DNA of 64,000 nt from Meandrina meandrites (Eukaryota; Cnidaria; Anthozoa; Scleractinia; Meandrinidae): the NCBI GenBank assembly GCA_963693305.1, contig OY855905.1, forward strand, positions 37,339,637 to 37,403,636, read 5' to 3'. The notes under the pieces are model-generated. The model saw nothing but the letters and a program-made list of their open reading frames with translations, was not told the origin of the DNA and did not search any database. The translations under genes were made by a program, and so were the position numbers. Shown here piece after piece: positions 46,162 to 54,405 of the stretch (positions are counted from its first letter, which is position 1; each line of letters starts with the position of its first letter).

Positions 46162-48083
46162 CAATGATCATTAAAAATAACTGTACCTTTATAATAAAAC
46201 GTACGCTAAGAAATTTCGAGCTTATTTTTGTCAGTAAAAATGTTCTTGTTATTAGCTAATTCTTTAATTCTTTAATGGTTTTGGCTCGAGAAGAGCGCCA
46301 TAACTCGTCATGGGTATAGTGCGAATAATATTTACCAGGTTGATGATATTTAACGAAGCGCAATATATTACATGTGAAAGAACTCAATCAGAACAAATGA
46401 AAATGGTTAATTATTAAACAAATCCATATAAATTCTTCTCATATTGACTGTCATGATGGTAAATCTACTTGGTATTATCTTCGTTACAGATAACGCGTTA
46501 TTTTCAAGCAAAGAACATCACACTCCAGCCAATAGTGAACACAATCAGGTGGATTTATTGACTAACTAATTAATGATTGATCGATTGACTGGCTGACTTT
46601 GCTTGCAGAAGCAGTACAGCCCTTTCTTTCGAAACGTTCAGATATGTCCAGGATTGAACGCTAATGACATGCATGCTCTTTATAATAAGCATAACAAAGT
46701 GTCCTACCTGTTAAAAGTTCACCTAAACACATATAATTCTGTCAAATATGAAGTATGAAGTATGAAAATGGTCAAAAATCCAGTCATACATGAAGTACTT
46801 GCCAAACAATACCTGCGTTCAATCCTGCATGGACTAAAGTGGAAACGTTCAAGACCTGGTTTGAAATCATTAATACAATTAATTAACTGTTTCACAGATT
46901 GAAATTGCAGGACTGCGACTGATTTTTCTCTGTAAGGGGAGAATATTTTTTCTGAATCAGCTGTCACTAAACTTTGGGGCCCTTTGTTGTTTATCAGGCT
47001 GGCTTTTACTATACACAATAAAATTAATACTACGCATTATAACAAAAGTTGTATCACCTAAAGTTACGAAACAAATTAAGTTCTTGCTCAAGAGGACAGC
47101 GCTTCAACTTTGATACGTATGGTGAAATGAAAAAAATCTTAGAACCCGGTGTGGCTGCATAAAAACGCTTATAGGTAGTCTTTAAAAATGACATGATTAG
47201 TTAATTTCTTTTTGTATACTTAAGCTAAACCTCTAGCCTGCTAAATGTTTTCAAATGCCTTTGCAGGTGCATGCCAAACGGTCTATCACATGTTGAGGTT
47301 ATTTTAAGGCTTGGTCCAGAGGACAGTTCCGATTCCATCTGGTCTCTACAAGCCAGCATCAAGGAAAACGACGGAGAACTGGAACTATCGAACGGAGCAT
47401 CTGCAAAACTCATCTCCGTGGAGATCCTGAGGCCAGGTATGCGTAATGTAAGAATTTTATCTCTATATAAAGGCACCATTACGCCGTAGGAAAGAGCGCA
47501 TGGACTTGTGAAAAGGTCAGGCATGAATTTCGAGTAAATTCTGGTAAACAATGCATTCGGACCGCAACTTTATTAACTCTGACGCTACGTTGACAACCAA
47601 CACAAAAAGGAATCAAGGGGTGGGGAGTGAAGATCCTGAAGCGCTGGAGCCTTTGGGACTATGATTTCTGCTTAACCTTAGCATAGAGTAACTACTGTTC
47701 AAGCCCTTTCCTTTTTTCAAGCACGGGCTGGAGCACAAGAACGCTCAAAGTCTTCTAAATACTCAAACCAATTATCGATTTTATTCTCGTTAAACCGTTT
47801 CCTTATTTGAATTTCAGGCTCGTCCTACTGTCCAAACCAGTGTGTGAGTACCACGTGCCAAGCAGGGTGTGACCCCAGCTGCTGCAACCCGGCACTTTCA
47901 TCATCAGCGGCCGTTCAGTATCCGTCGCCCATGGCGTACCAGCCTGAACCAATCTACAACACCAACACAAATCCATGGCAATGTCCCATCGCTTGCACTA
48001 GGAACGTCAACTACTGTCCACCATACTGCTCGTCCGATTGCTGCAATAAAAGGCGATCGAGAGTGAAAATACATAAGTTTTAA
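28506..48083 (+). CDS. Gene B: secreted PLAT-LamG-EGF-mucin-CAP-CTLD-SEA-CRD protein (NOWA-like), 22 exons
   Basis: Exons: 28506-28557, 29500-29553, 30745-30889, 31931-32033, 32800-32923, 34942-35057, 35863-35953, 36843-37121, 37430-37648, 38670-38711, 38790-38912, 39657-39692, 40888-41268, 43147-43188, 43684-44136, 44249-44272, 44680-44856, 45037-45264, 45882-46033, 46490-46548, 47267-47436, 47818-48083. Phases agree throughout; 3336 nt, 1111 aa. Domains by approximate residue: signal peptide 1-18, basic RTRQRRK site 29-35, PLAT 36-155, LamG-like 163-394, EGF 413-449, Thr/Pro mucin 462-602, CAP 603-753, CTLD 764-894, SEA-like 897-1023, two minicollagen-type CRDs 1026-1111. CAP plus CTLD plus CRD is the plan of the nematocyst wall protein NOWA, so a nematocyst or matrix role is inferred. 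The front half is an addition not part of NOWA as I know it. Confidence 0.85.
28713..28928. mobile_element. Degraded copy of the AGAGAGGTTAAGCATGACGT MITE
   Basis: Diverged left end AGAGAGATTAAACATGACGT and right end GCGTCATGCGCTCTCTCT. It is related to the intact element at 33486-33717 and lies in intron 1 of gene B. Confidence 0.55.
29085..29300 (+). mobile_element. Degraded tRNA-derived SINE
   Basis: A recognisable B-box region GATTCGAGCCCTGGCAGGGG and the downstream CTCTCTTCCCAGGCGTAAAA block remain. The A box has decayed. Located in intron 1 of gene B. Confidence 0.55.
29577..30485. repeat. About 900-bp (TAAAG)n satellite in intron 2 of gene B
   Basis: A pentanucleotide TAAAG/CTTTA tract with variants CAAAG, CAGAG and TTAAG. 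A mixed block beginning TAAGGCAAAGCAGAGCAGAG occurs at 30046 and again at 30146, giving a roughly 100-bp higher-order period. The pentamer has no stop codons on the minus strand, which yields long spurious LLYFT reading frames. Confidence 0.98.
30745..32923 (+). other. PLAT/LH2 domain of gene B (exons 3-5)
   Basis: Exon 3: VPYEVEVTTGPENGAGTDAN, then YITVYGTTG and NFEKGK. Exon 4: VDNFVLK and IQKIKIRHDNFGLMPEWNLG. Exon 5: IRIVSPGGKEYDFPCDCWLK. Exon lengths 145/103/124 compare with 154/103/139 in gene A, with identical phases. Confidence 0.9.
30938..31027. repeat. CCGT-rich simple repeat
   Basis: An interrupted (CCGT)n tract in intron 3 of gene B. Confidence 0.85.
33030..33240 (+). pseudogene. 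Non-LTR retrotransposon reverse-transcriptase remnant
   Basis: In one frame the text reads QRDLGVVV...WEEQIRGMIRKAKQMT followed by SWIIRNQKTR. In another frame it continues LYKVFVIPHLEYAVQVLPP. Both match the conserved C-terminal part of LINE reverse transcriptases (KDLGV...; LYKSLVRPHLEYA). A frameshift lies between them, so the copy is dead. Intron 5 of gene B. Confidence 0.7.
33324..33430. repeat. Tandem repeat of about 31-35 bp, three copies
   Basis: Units of the form TTATAGTCAAAGGTTACAAC plus GACTCAACTCC are repeated three times, with a partial fourth, in intron 5 of gene B. Confidence 0.85.
33486..33717. mobile_element. MITE with perfect 47-bp terminal inverted repeats
   Basis: The left arm starts AGAGAGGTTAAGCATGACGT and continues with three ACGGCAA units. 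The right arm is its exact reverse complement over 47 bp. The interior of about 135 bp is AT-rich with no transposase. Perfect arms suggest recent activity of a non-autonomous DNA transposon. Confidence 0.88.
34384..34783. mobile_element. Foldback MITE with CAGCTATTTC ends, copy 2
   Basis: Inverted termini CAGCTATTTCCATTAACGTT and AACGTTAATTGGAATAGCTG. It shares the internal ACAAGACCGAAAGGTAGTAT block with the copy at 22347-22769. Intron 5 of gene B. Confidence 0.78.
35466..35500. repeat. Poly-G tract
   Basis: A near-uninterrupted run of about 18 G, followed by more G-rich bases, in intron 6 of gene B. It could form a G-quadruplex. Confidence 0.9.
36405..36790. repeat. Cluster of TTGCAACTTGC-type short repeats
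   Basis: Many direct and inverted copies of GCAACTTGC/GCAAGTTGC are scattered over about 380 bp immediately upstream of exon 8 of gene B. It resembles a decayed foldback element; boundaries are unclear. Confidence 0.6.
37677..38180. mobile_element. Composite element: inverted-end repeat carrying two SINE pieces in opposite orientation
   Basis: The outer ends are inverted: CCAGGCGTTCGGGTAGTTGG at 37684 and CCAACTAACCGAACGCCTGG near 38150. Inside are a reversed SINE tail (37742-37900) and a forward SINE head (37906-38040) with A-box region GGCCTAATGGTTAGTGCGC and B box GGTTCGAGCCC. Intron 9 of gene B. Confidence 0.7.
38303..38535 (+). mobile_element. tRNA-derived SINE, diverged but near complete
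   Basis: Head GGCCTTATGGTTAGCGCGCT, altered B box GGATCAAGCCC, then the CTCTCCACCC body and the tail ending GGGCCACTTGGCTCCAGGC. It lies about 135 bp upstream of exon 10 of gene B. Confidence 0.75.
38790..38912 (+). other. EGF-like domain of gene B (exon 11)
   Basis: CQTNPCQNGGTCQLDHDSPE then GYYCRCTSQFSGAKCE. All six Cys of an EGF repeat and the GxC-x-C end are present, in one phase 1-1 exon. There is no Asp/Asn-based calcium-binding motif at the start. Confidence 0.92.
39086..39330 (-). repeat. Interspersed repeat with CTGAAGA...CGAAACGTCAG core, copy 2
   Basis: On the minus strand it contains GACTCTGAAGATGACTTTCG and ACAGGTTGTCGAAACGTCAG. This pair resembles the catalytic core of hammerhead ribozymes carried at the ends of Penelope-like retroelements. 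Related copies are at 21838 (plus) and 52312 (minus). The ribozyme reading is tentative. Confidence 0.5.
40888..41268 (+). other. Mucin-like Thr/Pro tandem repeat of gene B (exon 13)
   Basis: One 381-nt exon encodes about 20 units of the type APTTG/GPTTG, followed by a Ser/Thr-rich tail. Threonine clusters next to Pro suggest dense O-glycosylation and an extended stalk. The 15-bp and 30-bp DNA periodicity makes it prone to length polymorphism. Confidence 0.92.
41269..43146. other. Intron 13 of gene B, 1.9 kb
   Basis: AT-rich, with a short (ACAC)n stretch at about 42797 and (TTAA)n at 42928-42950. No coding exon recognised and no clear mobile element. Confidence 0.5.
43684..44136 (+). other. 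CAP/SCP domain of gene B (exon 15)
   Basis: Reads KQLVKEILDQLNLFRRLHQS, LNQLASKWAQKVAAQGAEK, CAVKWYGAIKFFDWAEP, MPFTQLVWKNSTRAGVGIA and the GAPR-1-like end DEGNINENVLP. Of the usual CAP tetrad only the first His (RRLH) is kept: the GEN Glu reads Gln, the WY-x-E Glu reads Ala, and the GHFTQ His reads Pro. It is probably structural. Confidence 0.88.
44385..44545. repeat. (CTTT)n / (CTTC)n microsatellite
   Basis: About 160 bp of pyrimidine tetramers in intron 16 of gene B, close upstream of the CTLD exons. Confidence 0.96.
44680..45264 (+). other. C-type lectin-like domain of gene B (exons 17-18)
   Basis: CPEGYFKLPMGSSRSCF, VSWDDALLGC, LASLDSREEADLVVSLL, AWIGLHDRSTEGRYVWVDG, PFSEWLPGEPDGNEAENC, GWADKHC and FVCEVPVP. 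The WIGL core and four Cys are present. EPD stands in the EPN position and WAD replaces WND, so the main calcium and sugar site is only partly kept. Confidence 0.9.
45882..47436 (+). other. SEA-like domain of gene B (exons 19-21)
   Basis: GYIFYKFTFNLTERQPLSYQ, VNDLLRETITRYFQAKNITL and GLSHVEVILRLGPEDSSDSI. The order and the phase 0 then phase 2 introns match the three SEA exons of gene C. No G-S-V-V-V autoproteolysis motif is seen. The family assignment rests on pattern and length and is moderate. Confidence 0.6.
47818..48083 (+). other. Two minicollagen-type cysteine-rich domains, C-terminus of gene B (exon 22)
   Basis: CRD1 is CPNQCVSTTCQAGCDPSCC (C-x3-C-x4-C-x3-C-x3-CC). After a Pro/Tyr spacer, CRD2 is CPIACTRNVNYCPPYCSSDC plus C (C-x3-C-x6-C-x3-C-x3-CC). 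The nematocyst consensus is C-x3-C-x3-C-x3-C-x3-CC. These domains cross-link capsule walls through reshuffled disulfides. The tail is basic (KRRSRVKIHKF) and ends at TAA 48081-48083. Confidence 0.82.
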
Positions 48084-48268
48084 CCTCATATTTCAGTACT
48101 GTTTATAACTGTTTACTTACGGTTATTCATTTGCAACTGAAAAAGAAAACACAATTTATTATATATTTTATTTTTCCCGCAGCACAATAGTATTAAAGGT
48201 TTGATGCTCAGACCGCGATTGAGTGCAAATCCTCGGAGTAGTTCATTTGGCTTATAGTTCAAATATGA

Positions 48269-48274
48269 AATAAA
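48269..48274 (+). promoter_or_regulatory. Polyadenylation signal AATAAA of gene B
   Basis: It lies about 186 nt downstream of the stop codon. Confidence 0.55.
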
Positions 48275-49204
48275 TTGGGAATCAGTGTATATTTATCATG
48301 ATTTAGTCATGATGCAAATAGCTCGGTAGGGTCCCAATGCAAGCATAAACATACAATTAATATAATTCGATTATTACTTTCTATCTCAAATAAAAGACAA
48401 CAGCAACAACAGCACGAACAAGTTTTTTTTAATATTTCTTATAAGATATTACTTTCTCTACCTTCACATCACTCTTATTTTTTCAAACTGTGTTCTTACC
48501 CTAAACCCACCCAAACTACGAACAGTCCGAAACACTCAACGCCTGTATCTGTGAAAAAAAAAACAAAGAAGATTATTTTCCCTATAACTAACTTGTCTCT
48601 CATGTATTCAAAGTTACAGCCGATAATAACCTGTTCTTAAATTCATCATACTCGGGGCACGCTAACATAAAAAATAAAATAATTGATAGACAGTAAATTC
48701 CGTTAGTCATAATATTTTGATGCACAACTACGAAGATCGTTTGGTCTTCAGTTGAGTATCTAAAACTGGTGCTGAAAGAAAGAGCAAGAAAACATTTCAG
48801 CTGATCGATAGATTTGAGAGCGATCAAAAAATGGGTATACACACTAAAAAACTATCCCTTTTCAAATATTATCAAAAAACGGGCACGAGAGCCTGAGCAT
48901 ACATTACAAGGAAAAACAAATTAAAACAAGGAACTAGGGTCAGTGCTGTGTTTTGAATTTCTACCTTGATGCAAGAGATATATCTGATGTTTGTCACTGC
49001 CTCTGATTAACCACCATTTCAGGCCGGAATTTTGTAAGGAAATTGTTTAAGTGAGCCACGTAGCAACAGTTGTTGCTTACCAAGAGGTTGCCATGGCCAC
49101 CACCGATACAGCAATATTCTTCTAGTTGATAAGCTTAGCGACAAACAGTTATTTTCTTAGCGTGTATTTCTACGCAGAAAGGAAAACATTCCCTCATAAT
49201 TACC

Positions 49205-49435
49205 AGCAATACTGCCCGTACCTGACAAATTAATTACCTCCATTTTAATTATTTTAACTGCATTATTATTGTATTATTACTTTATTATTTTAACAAAACT
49301 ATTCACTAAAACGCAGTTTGTATTCAACATCTCCTCAGCGATAACTTGTACAGTCACACCGTGATTCTTTGTTATCTGCCTAAATTCAAGTGCCCGTACC
49401 TGACAAATTAATTTCCTCCATTTTAATTATTTTAA
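49205..49435. repeat. Duplicated relics of the gene B CTLD exon border
   Basis: TGCCCGTACCTGACAAATTA occurs at about 49205 and 49390, each followed by CCTCCATTTTAATTATTTTA. The start matches the end of gene B exon 18 plus its donor and following intron bases at 45252-45285. Confidence 0.65.
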
Positions 49436-49920
49436 CTGTATACTATAAAGTTGTAACTTTGTAGTATAGATAAATTGTTTTGATGTATTCAATTTTAGTG
49501 AAAAAGAAAACTGATTTTCGTAATCTGAACGCAAAATGTTTTGTTAACAACTGTTCTAGAGCCGCTTAGCTAGGTTATATAACTTAATTTTTAGACGACG
49601 GAGGAGCAAAATTAATATAATGTCTACGTAAAGATAACAAAATCGTAATTAAGGCTTCATGTGTTTTAAAGAGTCCTTATTCCTTTGTCTCCGGCAGATC
49701 CTGCCTGCTTTATGCAAATTGGCACACGAGCAATTTACAGTTCGCTATCAACACTGAAATTGATTGAGTCAATTTAGAGCTGACAATGCTCCAAAAACCT
49801 ATTCACTAAAACGCAGTTTGTATTCAAAATCTCCTCAGCGACAACTTATGTAGTCACATTTTGTCGTAAAAGTCTATATGACACCGTGGTTCTTTGTTAT
49901 CTGCCTGAATTCAAGTCAAA
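49300..49920. repeat. Dispersed direct repeat pair, CTATTCACTAAAACGCAGTT
   Basis: About 95 bp at 49300-49395 recur at 49798-49917 with a small insertion in the second copy. Both end with the TTCTTTGTTATCTGCCTRAA block. Confidence 0.85.
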
Positions 49921-49963
49921 TCTTTGTTCACCTGCAGCAGGTGTATTATAACACGTGTATCGC

Positions 49964-50320
49964 TCATAAAATTTCGCTCGCCTCGTTGCCATTTCTTGTC
50001 TTCTTCGAGTTCATATCCAAATCACCATGGACAGTTTTCAGGTCTGTTTTCAAATGTTCCATACGGGATCTCAAGCCTTCGACCTGTGCTTTGAAGTCAG
50101 ATTTCACAACTTTTATCCTTGACTCCAGCTTCGTAAGCCTTTCCTGGAGATGTGTTGTGGTGTTAAAATCTCTTGAGCTTTTTGAAAGCTTTTCCCCCTT
50201 TACATCGTCTATTTCGTTATTCTCCCCTTTGCTACCTTTACTCGAACGTTCTTCGGTTTTTTCGTTCACCATCGATATAGATTGTACTGTGTTTGAGAAA
50301 TGATTCAATCCAAATATCAC
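49964..50320 (-). CDS. Hypothetical 118-aa coiled-coil ORF
   Basis: A single-exon ORF starting MIFGLNHFSNT and ending NGNEASEIL. The second half is a charged heptad pattern (LQERLTKLESRIKVV, LRSRMEHLKTDLKTV) typical of a coiled coil; the first half is Ser/Lys/Glu-rich. I do not recognise it. It could be a decayed retroelement ORF1 fragment, one exon of an unseen gene, or chance. No splice partner or polyadenylation signal was found. Confidence 0.3.
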   Translation of the reverse strand: MIFGLNHFSNTVQSISMVNEKTEERSSKGSKGENNEIDDVKGEKLSKSSRDFNTTTHLQERLTKLESRIKVVKSDFKAQVEGLRSRMEHLKTDLKTVHGDLDMNSKKTRNGNEASEIL

Positions 50321-50944
50321 AAAAGAATGATGACACCGAAATGCAAATAGACCTCAGTTCGCGGCTAGCCAAAAAAATTAGCCTCGTTGTCATGTTTACA
50401 GATGCGAAGGAATGCAAATGAAGCTAATAAAAAAAGTCATTGCGTACATCACACTGTCAACTCGTTTAGCTATATTTTAGGTATATTCTAGCTTCATTTC
50501 AACACGGAAAAGAGAGAACAGATTGACTGTGGACAAATAATAAAAACCCTTAAAGTTGAAAATAGATACTTTTTTGTGATGTGCTTCATGATCTATTTCA
50601 TTTCTATTACCATGACGTAAATGAAATTGCAACCACTCGAGAGTAAATAATTTATCTTGCGGTCGAATACTGGTGATATTTAAAGTTCACTTGTCTTGTA
50701 TGGAGGATAGTCTTAAACTAGTTCAAGTTAGCTCGTCTGTGCGGTCCCCTCATTCGAGATTACCCAGTCGAAAGTGATTGCTGAATGTAATTGGTTCGAA
50801 ACATTAAGACTATGTTGGTTGTGAAAATTAAATGATAGTTCTATGATACTTTCTCTTACGATCTTTGTCCAATTATTTTATTGAAAATTGAATATTTAAC
50901 ACTGTGTTAATTGCAGAATAAAGAAATAGGTAAGGTAAACACTG

Positions 50945-51030
50945 CGTCAAGCCTAGTGGCTCATATCGCCGGAGCCTATCCCGGTTTCCGTAGCATGAAG
51001 CTAGTCCATCGCAGGGTACCTCCCCAGAGT
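50945..51030 (-). mobile_element. SINE tail fragment, reverse orientation
   Basis: GCCTAGTGGCTCATATCGCC, CCTATCCCGGTTTCCGTAGC and CTAGTCCATCGCAGGGTACC match the reverse complement of the SINE tail seen at 38460-38535. Confidence 0.65.
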
Positions 51031-51926
51031 CGAGGAGTGTCTAAAGATAATGAGGGCATATTCGACTATTTTTCCAATATGTATTTTTTGACTTTATTAG
51101 GATAAATTGATAGGAAGCTTCTTCCCATTTCTGGGTCGTGAGTGACGTTTCTTTGTTACTGTTTGGCAAAAAGCAGCTTTATGTTATTCTATAAAGGAGT
51201 CGAAGAGGACCAAAATAGACACCTTTTTAGTAAGCGTAAACATTATATTTAAACGAACAGTGCCATGAGCTGCGCTTACATCGTTTTCTGATCAAAACGA
51301 TGTAAAAAAATTGAATTGTTTTGATGGAATTTTTCAAGATTGTGCAGTTGCCAAATTCAAGATGGCATCGAAAAGCAGTGGTGGTCAAGGAAGAAAAGCA
51401 ATAATTCTGGTTGAAAGTGGATATTTAAGCGATGTAAATAAAAGGAGCCATGAATGAGTGGAAGAGATGCTACAAACGCATTCACCTAGAAAGAATATTT
51501 TCAAAGTGCAAACGCGCGAATGAGCAGCTCATGACACTGTCCTTTTACTCTCTTAAGGTCTCTTAATAATCATTAAACCTACAATGAAACTCCATGGATT
51601 TATAGCTTCTGATTTATCCTAACAATATGAAGAGAATCCAGAAGATTGTACTAGCAAATTCAGAAGTAACATTAAAAAGTGTATGCGAATTAGCGAGGAG
51701 AATTGATAATTAGATCTAGGAATTAAAAGTGTTAACTCTTTTAGTATGGGATTCAAAAAGCTAATTGTTTCTTACAAATAGTCATAGCCACCTGATAAAA
51801 TCAAGCAAGTAAATAATTGGAAACCAGCTCAGTAAAGTAAATAACTTTTCGTTTGTGTTAATTTATGCGAGATATAAAATGTTTGCAATTGAAACCTGAG
51901 AACCTTGAACTCTTCTCCATTTCCAT

Positions 51927-51933
51927 TATATAT
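51927..51933 (+). promoter_or_regulatory. Possible TATA box of gene D
   Basis: TATATAT lies 94 nt upstream of the gene D ATG. AT-rich surroundings make this weak. Confidence 0.25.
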
Positions 51934-52020
51934 CTTTAAGATTTAGAACAAATTTGTTTCGTCCTACTGCCCATTTTAAATACCCTGTGATCTGGAAAAT
52001 AGACGGAAGCTTCACCTATC

Positions 52021-52734
52021 ATGAGAGGGGCTGTAGCAGTCATATTTTTATCCTGCGTTATTCTCACTCTTCTCGGTAAGTGCCACATATTTAAAGTCTC
52101 TTTCAAGTTAGAATAAATTATATGCTTCTAGGAAAACTAGTCAGTTGATTCTCTGTCATTTTAATTAAAGAACGGACGAGTAAAATCTGTATGTGCAGTA
52201 CTGTGACAGCGACGGGACAGAGAGCCAACAACTAGCTCGGTGTTTGCTGTTGAAAACTTTATATTGAATGATGATGGCTGAGCATTACGGTTGAGCTTGA
52301 ACTGTGATGGCCAACAATTGTCAAAGACTGTTGTTGGTGACTGACGTTTCGACAAGCTTGAGCAGCAGTTATCTTCAAAGGAATGAAAGACGCGTCATAT
52401 GTTAACAAGCACCTGATCATATGTAATTGGTGGTGATTTTCACTTGATTTTGATCAATTGATAACTCCAGGAGAACCTCATTTTTATACTCTCGATTTAT
52501 TGAAATTTAATTTGTTATTTCTTGGAAACAGAATTATTCCATGGTAGTTCCCCAGACCAGACAACAAACAGAAGGAGAAGAACAATTTATGATGAGGATG
52601 GATTCCCGGATGACGATTATGATGATGATGATGATGAGTATGGCGACGACGATGACAGTTATGACGATCACGATGAAGAAGATATGCATTACAGAAGACA
52701 ACAGCAGCAGCGGAGATATTACAGACAATCATAG
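52021..52734 (+). CDS. Gene D: small secreted Asp-rich protein, 2 exons
   Basis: Exon 52021-52075 encodes a signal peptide, MRGAVAVIFLSCVILTLL. Exon 52532-52734 continues ELFHGSSPDQTTN, then RRRR, then a strongly acidic core (DDDYDDDDDEYGDDDDSYDD) and a basic/Gln tail (YRRQQQQRRYYRQS) ending at TAG. Total 85 aa; phase 1 junction; acceptor GGAAACAG. The RRRR resembles the basic site of gene B exon 2. Soluble acidic secreted proteins often bind calcium or polycations, and in corals can belong to skeletal matrix; that role is only inferred. No polyadenylation signal is obvious, so a longer or alternative transcript is possible. Confidence 0.55.
52312..52400 (-). repeat. Interspersed repeat with CGAAACGTCAG core, copy 3
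   Basis: Minus strand: TTGAAGATAACTGCTGCTCA, then AGCTTGTCGAAACGTCAGTC. It is a diverged relative of the repeats at 39086 and 21838, located in the intron of gene D. Confidence 0.5.
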
Positions 52735-54236
52735 AACAAGAAAGAACGAACTTTTTAATCGTTGGGCAAAAACGTCAACTAGACTGTATAAAGAATTATA
52801 TGGTGTTTAAAGTTATTTCTCTGGTATTTCGAGACGCTTTATTCATTTAAATGGAATGTAGCCTGTGAACTGTTCCAAATGGACAATCTTTTCTTCTCTA
52901 AGTCCTCAGCCATGGTCCATCATCATCATCAACAAAAACAACAAAGCAAGTCAGAGCAAATGAATCCAGTCTTGACTTAAAATGAAACATTTGTATTCGG
53001 ACAAGCTACAAACATTATTGCCTAGTGAACTTGCAAAGTACCTGCTTTAGATACCTATGGAAATGATTTGTGTCAGACATTTTACATTTTTGAGAACATT
53101 AATGCAACATAGTCTAAGTTGTTCTGTGACAATACCCAAAGAGGAGGCTAACACAGCCTACGTTAATACACAATACGTGCCCAGCTTACCATGATTGCAC
53201 TTTATATCTCGTGAACAAAATCAACGACATATTTATAATATTACTTTGCACAATTGGGACTCGTTATATTTTTCACTCCATTACTTTATTATGTCTTAGT
53301 TGTTAATCACATGAGTGGCCTGGGGAGGGAAAGAACGGCGGAAAACAACAGCGTTATCAGTCCCTTTGAAAACACGCAAATTAACATGACGGCAACACGT
53401 GCAAGGAATAAGCATTTCATTGGAAATGTAGACTACACCCTACGCGAGAGTGTTTCCCTCCTTCAACAGAGTGGCCAGCAATGTATGTCTATCCAGTTTT
53501 GGATGGACTTATGCAGAACTGTGGTAGCACCTTTCCACCATGACAGGACAATTTTAGTGTGAACAGACCCTTCCATGGCATGGTTTCTGGCGCCATCTTG
53601 CAGTTGACGGGGAGTCCAAGTTTGAACCTATATAGTTCCGTGAAAATAACCAATTTTGACAGATATATTGCCCTTTAAAAGGTTATAGTCCAAAGATAAA
53701 TAGTCTACAGAGACAGTCCGTAAACAAATTTTAAAACTTCATACAGTCAAACTCTCCTGATTAAATTATGTAATATCGTGGGGAACAAATTATTCCTTAA
53801 TTTTGGCGCGAAATTTTAGCGTTAATTATAATTTCACATGTGAAATCGCAAAATTTCCATGGAAACGTTTCTTATATCTCAAAGCCAAGATGGCGTCCAT
53901 GTTTAAAGATGTTTTTAGAGCTAAACTTGAAGCTTAAATTTCATGTAGGCCAGATTGCCTTGGCCATGTAATAAACTTCTGATGATTTTTGAGCATTTAA
54001 CACGGGCGCCGTTTTGACGAACTATGGCCAATACTGATGTGTAAGAAATATTCGACAGTTGACTCAACTTTATAAACGGCAAGAAAAGATTCTTCAGGGT
54101 CTTTGACGAAAAAGTCAGAAAATTGCAAATTTTATCCAAAATGTATGCTTTTAATTTTTCAAAGCTTGGAGTTCTAGATACAATAGGCAAGTCAGAAGCC
54201 CACGCGTTCGCAAGCGTAATTTTTCACCCATCATAT

Positions 54237-54405
54237 TTAAAGGTAATCAGATGATATACTCGTGAAATTAGAAAATATTAAGTTCACTTGCGTTTAGTCA
54301 AAGTTCTTTAATTTCCCTCGCCTCAAGGCTCGGCAAATTATTAGAACTTTGACAAAACGCGCACGAAATTATTTCTTAATTTCACCCGTCACCATTTGAT
54401 TATAC
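54237..54405. mobile_element. Foldback MITE
   Basis: A long imperfect hairpin: the left arm TAATCAGATGATATACTCGT followed by GTCAAAGTTCTTTAATT is complementary to the right arm AATTATTAGAACTTTGAC and CACCATTTGATTATAC. The loop is CCCTCGCCTCAAGGCTCGGC. Confidence 0.72.

Larger units (their letters stand above)
48275..52020. other. Intergenic region with local duplications
   Basis: No multi-exon gene recognised. It contains an approximately 95-bp repeat pair (49300 and 49798), a second pair (49205 and 49390) related to the flank of the gene B CTLD exon, a minus-strand coiled-coil ORF (50320-49964) and a SINE fragment (50945-51030). Confidence 0.55.

Noticed and set aside
52484..52732. Minus-strand His- or Ile-rich ORFs opposite the Asp codons
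   Set aside because: They are shadows of GAT/GAC repeats; the plus-strand frame has a signal exon and acceptor.
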